Assembly (NCBI GenBank): GCA_937906455.1
Contig: CALCYT010000027.1
Location: 1-64,000 of the forward strand
Direction of reading: 5' to 3'
Source: an uncultured Bacteroidales bacterium
GTDB lineage: Bacteria > Bacteroidota > Bacteroidia > Bacteroidales > F082
Length of the DNA: 64,000 bases
Position numbers and translations under genes: made by a program. The notes under the pieces are model-generated. The model saw nothing but the letters and a program-made list of their open reading frames with translations. It ran no database searches and was not told the origin of the DNA. Below are positions 52,379-58,847 of the stretch, piece after piece. Each line of letters starts with the position of its first letter. The stretch's first letter is position 1.

Positions 52379-52723
52379 TTATTTTATTTTTTCAACAATA
52401 GCTTTGAAAGCTTCCGGGTTGTTCAAGGCCAAGTCGGCTAAAACCTTGCGGTTCAGGTCGATGTTGGCGGCATGAATCTTACCCATAAACGTACTGTATG
52501 TCATTCCGTACTCGTGTGCGGCGGCATTGATACGTACAATCCAAAGGCTTCTGAAATCACGTTTCTTTGCCTTTCTGTCACGATAGGCGTAGGTCAAACC
52601 CTTTTCCCAAGAGTTCTTGGCCACTGTCCAGACGTTCTTACGTGCGCTGAACTGTCCCTTCGTCTGTTTTAATACTTTTTTGCGTCTTGCTCTTGAAGCG
52701 ACTGCATTTACTGATCTTGGCAT
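52379..52723 (-). CDS. rplT: 50S ribosomal protein L20
   Basis: The 114-residue assembly-initiating 23S rRNA-binding protein begins MPRSVNAVASRARRKKVLKQ and has the long basic N-terminal helix and the globular part LNRKVLADLALNNPEAFKAI. In other bacteria L20 represses its own operon by binding an rRNA mimic. A structured hairpin between rpmI and rplT (52743-52787) is a candidate site. Confidence 0.97.
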   Translation of the reverse strand: MPRSVNAVASRARRKKVLKQTKGQFSARKNVWTVAKNSWEKGLTYAYRDRKAKKRDFRSLWIVRINAAAHEYGMTYSTFMGKIHAANIDLNRKVLADLALNNPEAFKAIVEKIK

Positions 52724-52742
52724 AATTTTCTAATTTTATTCC

Positions 52743-52787
52743 GTAAGAGCGCCCCGCATCTGTCCGGGAACTTTCTTCCGCTCTTAC
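52743..52787 (-). promoter_or_regulatory. Hairpin in the rpmI-rplT gap, possible L20 control element
   Basis: gtaagagc (52743-52750) pairs with gctcttac (52780-52787); inside, cccg (52753-52756) pairs with cggg (52765-52768). The two stacked stems with internal loops end 19 nt before rplT. Confidence 0.5.
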
Positions 52788-52809
52788 AAGAGTTAAACAA
52801 TTTTGTTGA

Positions 52810-53004
52810 TTACATGAGAAGCATCTCTTTCACGGCTGCCATGTTGGCCTCTTCGACTAATGTCTGATGTCCTAAAGCGCGTTTGCGTTTGTTGGATTTC
52901 TTGGTCAAAATGTGGCTATGATAAGCATGTTTTCTCTTCACTAAACCGGTGCCTGTAACTCTAAAGCGTTTCTTGGCAGCGGATTTTGTTTTCATTTTAG
53001 GCAT
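52810..53004 (-). CDS. rpmI: 50S ribosomal protein L35
   Basis: The 64-residue basic protein (MPKMKTKSAAKKRFRVTGTG, then KKSNKRKRALGH) is complete and typical. It lies between infC and rplT as in most bacteria. Confidence 0.96.
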   Translation of the reverse strand: MPKMKTKSAAKKRFRVTGTGLVKRKHAYHSHILTKKSNKRKRALGHQTLVEEANMAAVKEMLLM

Positions 53005-53042
53005 TTTAAAACTATTTTTTAATTTACGAATGAGTGTCTTTC

Positions 53043-53624
53043 TTATTTCTTAGGAGCTATCATCATCAACATGCGCTTCCCTTCGAGTTTTGGCAGTGCC
53101 TCCACCTTTCCGACATCCTCCAACGCTTGCGCGAACTTGAGCAGAATCAGCTCTCCCTGCTCTTTGTAAGCGATGCTACGTCCGTGGAAGAACACATCGA
53201 CTTTCACCTTGGCACCGTCCTCGAGGAACTTCTTAGCGTGATTCAACTTAAACTCGAAATCACTGTCGCCAATCTGCGCCCCGAGACGTAACTCCTTGAT
53301 AACCACTTTGGTAGCCTTAGCTTTGATTTCTTTCTGTTTCTTCTTCTGGTCGAAGAGGAACTTCTTGTAATCCATAATCTTGCAGACCGGCGGATTGGCG
53401 TTTGGTGAAATCTCCACTAAGTCGAGACCTGCCTCGTCAGCCATTCTGATGGCCTCGCGAATCGGGTGAATCTCGTTGTCACCGGCTTCGCCGACGACTC
53501 TTACCATTGGTGCCGTGATCCTGTTGTTTATTCTGTGCGGATCATCGTTCTGTTGTTTTCTTGGAGGTCTGCCGTTGTTATTGTTGTTGGCGTTGCCTCC
53601 CGGGATAAACGGTGCTATGTTAAT
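53043..53624 (-). CDS. infC: Translation initiation factor IF-3, non-AUG start
   Basis: IF-3 prevents premature subunit joining and checks the start codon. The N-terminal domain begins RINNRITAPMVRVVGEAGDNE and continues EAIRMADEAGLDLVEISPNA; the C-terminal domain includes LRLGAQIGDSDFEFKLNHA. The first ATG (53507) lies inside the conserved domain, and an in-frame TAG is at 53631-53633. No ATG, GTG or TTG occurs between them. I place the start at ATT 53624, close behind AGGAG (53628-53632); ATA at 53627 or 53618 are alternatives. E. coli infC also starts with AUU. An Asn-rich, basic extension precedes the domain. Length about 193 residues. Confidence 0.85.
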   Translation of the reverse strand: MNIAPFIPGGNANNNNNGRPPRKQQNDDPHRINNRITAPMVRVVGEAGDNEIHPIREAIRMADEAGLDLVEISPNANPPVCKIMDYKKFLFDQKKKQKEIKAKATKVVIKELRLGAQIGDSDFEFKLNHAKKFLEDGAKVKVDVFFHGRSIAYKEQGELILLKFAQALEDVGKVEALPKLEGKRMLMMIAPKK

Positions 53625-53651
53625 TATCTCCTATATTAGTTAAACAATACG

Positions 53652-55595
53652 TTAATATTCCACTTTCTGCTCCTCTGCAACCTGGTCGTTGACCAACTTG
53701 GCGAAGTCGGCGATTGGCATCGAGCCAAGGTCACCGGTGCCGCGTTTACGCACCGACACAAGGCCTTCGCCCTCTTCCTTCTCGCCCACGATGAGCATAT
53801 ATGGTATCTTTTTCAATTCAGCGTCGCGGATCTTACGTCCAATCTTCTCGCTTCTGTCGTCGAGCAACACTCTGACTTCGGCGTTTTTCAGCGACTCATA
53901 CACCTTCTCCGCATATTCCTGATATTTCTCAGAGATAGGAAGTATGATAGCCTGGTCGGGAGCGAGCCACAACGGGAAGTCGCCGGCGCAATGCTCAAGC
54001 AACACGGCCACAAAACGCTCCATCGAGCCGAACGGCGCGCGGTGAATCATCACAGGACGGTGTTTCTCGTTATCGCTTCCGATATAAGTCAGGTCGAAAC
54101 GCTCCGGGAGGTTGTAGTCAACCTGGATTGTGCCGAGCTGCCAACGACGGCCGAGGGCGTCTTTCACCATGAAGTCGAGCTTCGGGCCATAGAATGCAGC
54201 CTCGCCGAGTTCTTCTCTTGCAGGAAGGTTCTTCTCAGCACATGCCTCCTTGATAGCCTGCTCTGCTCTCTCCCAGTTCTCGTCGGTACCGACGTATTTT
54301 GTTGTGTTGCTTGGGTCACGCAATGATATCTGTGCCTCAAAGTTCTCGAATTTCAAAGCCTTGAAGATGATTTCGATGATGTTCATCACGCGGAGGAACT
54401 CGTCTTTCACCTGGTCGGGACGGCAGAAGATGTGGGCGTCGTCTTGTGTGAACGAGCGCACACGTGTCAAGCCGTGCAACTCACCGCTCTGCTCGTAACG
54501 ATACACTGTGCCGAACTCTGCCAAACGCAGCGGGAGGTCTTTGTATGAACGCGGCTGCCATTTGTAAATCATGCAGTGATGAGGGCAGTTCATCGGCTTC
54601 AACAGGTAAATCTCGCCTTCCTCAGGAGTGGTGATCGGCTGGAAGCTGTCCTTGCCGTAATGATCCCAGTGTCCCGAGGTCACATAAAGGTTTTTATTTC
54701 CTATATGAGGGGTTATAACCTGTTCATAACCATAGTGTTTCTGAATCTTCGTGAGATATTCCTGCAGGCGGTTACGCAGTGCCGTACCTCTTGGGAGCCA
54801 CATCGGGAGACCTTTTCCCACCATGTCGGTGAACATAAACAGCTCAAGCTCACGGCCGAGTTTGCGGTGGTCGCGTTTCTTGGCTTCCTCCAGAAGAACG
54901 AGGTAATCCTCGAGGTCTTTCTTCTTCGGGAATGTGATGCCGTAGATACGTGTGAGCTGTTTGCGGTTTTCGTCGCCACGCCAGTAAGCACCAGCAATAG
55001 AGGTAAGCTTCACCGCCTTGATGCACGACGTGTCAGGGATATGCGGCCCGCGGCACAAATCAGTGAAAGTTCCTGATTTATAATATGTTATGGTACCATC
55101 TTCCAGGTCATTGATAAGCTCCACCTTATATTCGTCACCTTTCTCGGTAAAATATTTCAAAGCATCAGCCTTACAAACTTCCATGCGCTCGAAAGTCTGT
55201 TTTTCCTTAGCAAGTTCAAGCATTCTGTTCTCAATCTTCACGAGGTCGTCTTCCGTCAAGGTGATGTCGCCCGTGTCGATGTCATAGTAAAATCCGTTCT
55301 CGATAGCCGGACCGATGCCGAATTTCACGCCTTTGTAGAGCTGTTCGATAGCTTCCGCCATGAGGTGAGCCGACGAATGCCACACCGTGTTCTTTCCTTC
55401 AGGGTCGTTCCAGGTGAAAAGCTGAATATGCGCATCCTCACCGATAGGGCGAAGAGCGTCCCACATCTTGTCGTTGACCTTTGCTGACAACACGTTGCGC
55501 GCCAAGCCTTCGCTGATGCTTTTGGCAATATCCATTGGGGTTACACCCGCTTCAAACTGTCTGACGCCACCGTCAGGAAATGTTATATTAATCAT
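53652..55595 (-). CDS. thrS: Threonyl-tRNA synthetase
   Basis: The 647-residue class II synthetase has the N-terminal TGS domain (INITFPDGGVRQFEAG), the editing domain with zinc-binding HSSAHLMAEA, and the catalytic core. Core landmarks are LKPMNCPHHCMIY, RVRSFTQDDAHIFC and RPVMIHRAPFGSMERF. The C-terminal anticodon-binding domain is also present. It leads the thrS-infC-rpmI-rplT operon. The gap to infC is 27 nt and contains the infC Shine-Dalgarno. Confidence 0.98.
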   Translation of the reverse strand: MINITFPDGGVRQFEAGVTPMDIAKSISEGLARNVLSAKVNDKMWDALRPIGEDAHIQLFTWNDPEGKNTVWHSSAHLMAEAIEQLYKGVKFGIGPAIENGFYYDIDTGDITLTEDDLVKIENRMLELAKEKQTFERMEVCKADALKYFTEKGDEYKVELINDLEDGTITYYKSGTFTDLCRGPHIPDTSCIKAVKLTSIAGAYWRGDENRKQLTRIYGITFPKKKDLEDYLVLLEEAKKRDHRKLGRELELFMFTDMVGKGLPMWLPRGTALRNRLQEYLTKIQKHYGYEQVITPHIGNKNLYVTSGHWDHYGKDSFQPITTPEEGEIYLLKPMNCPHHCMIYKWQPRSYKDLPLRLAEFGTVYRYEQSGELHGLTRVRSFTQDDAHIFCRPDQVKDEFLRVMNIIEIIFKALKFENFEAQISLRDPSNTTKYVGTDENWERAEQAIKEACAEKNLPAREELGEAAFYGPKLDFMVKDALGRRWQLGTIQVDYNLPERFDLTYIGSDNEKHRPVMIHRAPFGSMERFVAVLLEHCAGDFPLWLAPDQAIILPISEKYQEYAEKVYESLKNAEVRVLLDDRSEKIGRKIRDAELKKIPYMLIVGEKEEGEGLVSVRKRGTGDLGSMPIADFAKLVNDQVAEEQKVEY

Positions 55596-55673
55596 ATTGA
55601 TTTTATTTCCGTAAAAAACGCTGCAAAATTAGTAAATTTTTCAACACAAAATGCACTGATTATCAAAATTTTT

Positions 55674-57260
55674 TCAATCAATTTTAACCGTCTTCAAATT
55701 CAGCAGATTCACGGGGTTGCCGTTGAATCCCGACACTTTTTTGTTGACGAATCGCAGCACCTCGTCGTAAAAAAGTATCACAACAGGCGCCTCAGTCATC
55801 ATCAGCGAGTCCATTTCGTGATATATTTTGGCTCTGATTTTCAAGTCGTTAGTTGAAATAGCCTTTGCGTAAAGCTCGTCAAACCGCGTGTTTGAATAAT
55901 GCGTGTAGTTCGGTCCTTTCGGCGCGAAATTCCCTGTCGTGAACAAAGAAAGATAATTCTCAGCGTCAGGATAATCTGCCACCCACGAGCTGCGGAAGAA
56001 CGGCAGGCTGCACTGGGCGCGTTTCTCACGCAACGCGGCAGGCATCATCTCCTCCACCCTGCACACTAATCCGACATCGGTGACCGACGACTGCACAAAC
56101 TTAGCCAAATCGATGTAATCCTTTGTGGTATAAAGCTTTATCTCACTTCCGTAAAGATGATATTTCTCAACCAAATCGAACGATTTATGCTGGTCGAAGG
56201 CGTATCCAATTTGTCCTAAAGAATCGTATCCTGGCAATCCTGCAGGGATAATGCCGCCGTTTCCGGGCGTTCCGATGCCGTTGCGCAGATAACGCAGCAT
56301 CTTCTCCCTGTCGATGGAATAATTCACCGCCTGACGTAATGCCACCTCACGTTCTTTATCCGCTCTTTCCTCTTGAGTGTCAATGAAAAACGTCAGATAT
56401 TCCGTGTTAAGATACGGCTCTCTTATCAAATAGAATTTGTCATGGTATTTGCTTCGCAGGAAGCCGTCACGAGTCAGAAGTTCGTCTTTGTAACGCGCAT
56501 CGACGCCCGACATGAAATCGGTCTTGCCTTTCACAAACTCCATGAAAGCCACCTGCTTATCTATGAGAAAACTCACCGAAACGGCATCAATGTAAGGCAG
56601 TTTAACACCATCAATCTCTTCGAAATAGTCAGGATTTCTGCGCATCACGAGGCGCACGCCTTCTTTCCAATATTGGAATTTGAAAGGCCCGGTCCCCACC
56701 GGATGACGGCCGAAACTATCGCCGTAAAACTCGACTGCCTCATGCGGCACCACCGAGGCGTAAGTCATTGACAATATGCCGAGAAACGCCGGAAAAGGCT
56801 CTTTCAAATCGATCTGAAAAACAGAGTCATTCAAGGCTCTGTACGAGTCAACCGTCGCGAAAATCCAAGTCCCCGGAGAGCTTAACTTCCTGTCGGTCAG
56901 GCGGTTGAATGAATATTCAAAGTCCTGTGCCACCACCCGCCTGCGCATCCCGTTGAAACAGCTGTCGTTATGGAAAAAGACGTCATTTCTAAGCAAAAAA
57001 GTATAGGTTTTGCCATCCTCTGAGATGTCCCAGCTCTTCGCCACCGCCGGAACGACATTCATCTCGTCGTCGAAGGCCACGAGGCTGTTAAACAACTGGT
57101 TACAAGCCCATATATGCGGCTGGTCTTTGGCGTAAATAGGGTCAAGCGTAAGGATCCCAGCCGACTCGTTGTACCTGAAAATCTTGAGGTTTTCGTCGGA
57201 TGCTTTCCTGCCGCAAGAAGCAAGAATAATTACGGATAATATGAATAATAGTCTTTTCAT
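55674..57260 (-). CDS. Oligopeptide/dipeptide ABC transporter substrate-binding lipoprotein
   Basis: The 528-residue lipoprotein (lipobox IILASCGRK) has the SBP_bac_5 layout: AGILTLDPIYAKDQ, VVPAVAKSWDISEDGKTYTF (signature), HPVGTGPFKFQYWKEG and LRQAVNYSIDREKML. It binds peptides or nickel complexes for an Opp/Dpp importer. No permease or ATPase adjoins it; an OppB-like permease lies at 7255-8313. The start at 57260 is used because upstream codons come from a TCATTTCGA repeat. Confidence 0.9.
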   Translation of the reverse strand: MKRLLFILSVIILASCGRKASDENLKIFRYNESAGILTLDPIYAKDQPHIWACNQLFNSLVAFDDEMNVVPAVAKSWDISEDGKTYTFLLRNDVFFHNDSCFNGMRRRVVAQDFEYSFNRLTDRKLSSPGTWIFATVDSYRALNDSVFQIDLKEPFPAFLGILSMTYASVVPHEAVEFYGDSFGRHPVGTGPFKFQYWKEGVRLVMRRNPDYFEEIDGVKLPYIDAVSVSFLIDKQVAFMEFVKGKTDFMSGVDARYKDELLTRDGFLRSKYHDKFYLIREPYLNTEYLTFFIDTQEERADKEREVALRQAVNYSIDREKMLRYLRNGIGTPGNGGIIPAGLPGYDSLGQIGYAFDQHKSFDLVEKYHLYGSEIKLYTTKDYIDLAKFVQSSVTDVGLVCRVEEMMPAALREKRAQCSLPFFRSSWVADYPDAENYLSLFTTGNFAPKGPNYTHYSNTRFDELYAKAISTNDLKIRAKIYHEMDSLMMTEAPVVILFYDEVLRFVNKKVSGFNGNPVNLLNLKTVKID

Positions 57261-57266
57261 TTTACT

Positions 57267-57416
57267 TGTCATTTCGAGCTTGTCGGGAAATCCTCTTTGC
57301 AACGTTAACAATCGGATGATTTCGTTCAACAAGGATTTCTCCATTCCGCTTCGCTTCAGTCGAAATGACAAGCTGTTGTCATTTCGACCGGAGCCGTTAG
57401 GCGAAGTGGAGAAATC
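57267..57416. repeat. Pair of TCATTTCGA-type repeats forming a large palindrome
   Basis: A partial copy at 57267-57292 is followed by two near-complete copies in opposite sense (57331-57366 and 57373-57412), meeting at tgacaagctgttgtca. Arms gatttctcca/tggagaaatc bound the palindrome. Confidence 0.8.
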
Positions 57417-57492
57417 TCCCGCAAAAATACAAAATTTTTCAATCCATTAAATTATTAAACTATTAGGCTATTAAGCTTATAAACTAATTTCG

Positions 57493-57500
57493 TATTTTTG
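57493..57500 (+). promoter_or_regulatory. -7 promoter element (TATTTTTG) for the 57518 gene
   Basis: TAnnTTTG match 17 bp before the ATG. Confidence 0.5.
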
Positions 57501-57517
57501 CAAAAATTTTTAAAGAA

Positions 57518-58072
57518 ATGCGCATAAAAGAAATTCACAGTGACCGTGGCGTCCTTGTCATCACCGATTACGGCGACCGGACCATCATCATTCCGTTAAG
57601 CAGTCGCGACAAGCTGTTGAGTTTCATGCGCTCCAATGCCACCAACGTGCCGCTCTTCCCGATGGAAGTCATTGACAGTCTTGCGAATATGGCATCTCAC
57701 AAGGTTCAGATTAAGATGGAGGCGAAGAAAATCCTTGACGAGTGGCCATATTTTGTTTTAGACGTAAACTTCAGGTATTCAAAGAGTTACGACATCTCAT
57801 TTGAAGAGCCTTTTTTCAAGCTCTCCCACCCTTTCGACGACGGCACCGACTTCTTTCGCCTCGAATACGATGAGATCGACAGCGATTTTGAGCCCAACGG
57901 CAAATATCGTGGTGCCCACGCCCGCCGCTATCACCTCGACGAGATAATGGAAAGTCTGGAATATCTTGCAAAAGACAGCCCAGACCTTCAAATAGAAGCT
58001 GTGATTCAAACGACAGCCGGAGAAGTTTACACTTCAGAGAAGGTTTTGTTCAGACAAGACTTAAAATTCTGA
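57518..58072 (+). CDS. Conserved-looking protein of unknown function
   Basis: The 184-residue soluble product shows no signal peptide or membrane helix. An N-terminal segment (RGVLVITDYGDRTIIIPLSS) precedes two beta-rich parts with many Asp, Phe and Tyr residues (EEPFFKLSHPFDDGTDFFRL). I recognise no family. It is monocistronic with its own promoter box. Confidence 0.7.
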   Translation: MRIKEIHSDRGVLVITDYGDRTIIIPLSSRDKLLSFMRSNATNVPLFPMEVIDSLANMASHKVQIKMEAKKILDEWPYFVLDVNFRYSKSYDISFEEPFFKLSHPFDDGTDFFRLEYDEIDSDFEPNGKYRGAHARRYHLDEIMESLEYLAKDSPDLQIEAVIQTTAGEVYTSEKVLFRQDLKF

Positions 58073-58133
58073 CTTCTGTCTCCTGATTTCAAAATATTTT
58101 TTCAAATATAGCTGCACTTATTAAAAAAGTTTG

Positions 58134-58141
58134 TATATTTG
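58134..58141 (+). promoter_or_regulatory. -7 promoter element (TATATTTG) for the kissing-loop RNA
   Basis: Perfect TAnnTTTG ending 5 bp before the first base of the closing stem. Confidence 0.6.
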
Positions 58142-58277
58142 CAGCAAGAAAACTTCTATGGTTCCAAGCACTAATCTCTGGCAAACCGCCGAAATAACCA
58201 GAGGTGTTTAAGGAAACGGACGGCGGATATCCGTTAAAAGAGCGTGCTACTTTTCCCATAGAAGTTTTCTTTTTATT
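58142..58277 (+). ncRNA. Candidate structured RNA with kissing loops and built-in terminator
   Basis: A perfect 15-bp closing stem (58147-58161 with 58256-58270) ends in a T-rich tract. Inside, agcac (58167-58171) pairs with gtgct (58244-58248). Hairpin A is ctctgg/ccagag (58176-58181, 58198-58203). Hairpin B is aacgga/tccgtt (58215-58220, 58230-58235). Loop A carries ccgccg (58186-58191), the exact complement of cggcgg (58221-58226) in loop B. The three-way junction with docking loops is like the purine-riboswitch topology, but the sequence is not of that class. The 3' arm overlaps the end of the convergent pseudogene. I do not recognise the family. Confidence 0.65.
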
Positions 58278-58617
58278 ATGTCCTCAGTTTTCCTCGGTTC
58301 AGCTGTTTTTACTTCCCAATGATCTCCCGACAGACACAAGTCTATTCCGGCCGTGTAATTCAAGTCGCCATTAAAGATAACTAACAATATAGAATCTCCA
58401 GAGCCTTTGCGAATTTGGTTATAATTTTTACGACAGTTTTAACAAAATCGACAGCAGATAGACCAACTTTCTCCAATTCTGTTTTGTGACGACGTTCTAT
58501 ATGTTTTAAATAATTAGGTGTCAGATATATATCCGCACATTTTTTGTTTATTTTTCTTGCTATCGTCAGTTTCAACCGACCAACTTTTATTTCTTTTTCT
58601 ACACTTTTCTTTTTCAT
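58247..58617 (-). pseudogene. Frameshifted small barnase-like protein gene
   Basis: Two frames together encode about 123 residues: MKKKSVEKEIKVGRLKLTIA to LSAVDFVKTVVK, then NYNQIRKGSGDSILLVIFNG to TAEPRKTEDIIKRKLLWEK. The switch lies at a run of five A on the minus strand (58425-58429), where one base seems missing. The HIERRHKTEL block and C-terminal WEVKTAEPRK resemble barnase-EndoU-ColicinE5-type nucleases; this is pattern inference. A 15-codon reading frame lies upstream (58630-58677). Either a true frameshift or a sequencing error at the homopolymer. Confidence 0.65.
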
Positions 58618-58728
58618 AAATATGAGCACTTAATATGTCCAACAATTCATAACCATTTCGCTATCAAGCGATTTCATCTTCTTCAATAAATTTACGATGC
58701 TCTTTGGTATTTGATTCGGAATCAGATG

Positions 58729-58736
58729 CAAAAATA
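58729..58736 (-). promoter_or_regulatory. -7 promoter element (TATTTTTG) with conserved leader motif
   Basis: TAnnTTTG match followed 27 nt later by AGCATCGTAAA (58691-58701), as at 51611 and 47040. Confidence 0.55.
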
Positions 58737-58796
58737 CAATAATTTTGTAAAACAACAAAATTAATACAAAAAAAGACGGAATTTAATCCGTCTTTA

Positions 58797-58847
58797 CTCT
58801 AAACTCTAAACTCTAAACTTTAAACTTTAAACTTTAAACTTTAAACC
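58797..58847. repeat. GTTTAAA/GTTTAGA heptamer array at the lon stop codon
   Basis: About seven units of period 7. The lon codons TTT AAA GTT TAA belong to the array. Confidence 0.85.

Noticed and set aside
58142..58277. Purine or 2'-deoxyguanosine riboswitch.
   Set aside because: The topology is similar, but the conserved junction bases of that class are absent and no purine gene follows.
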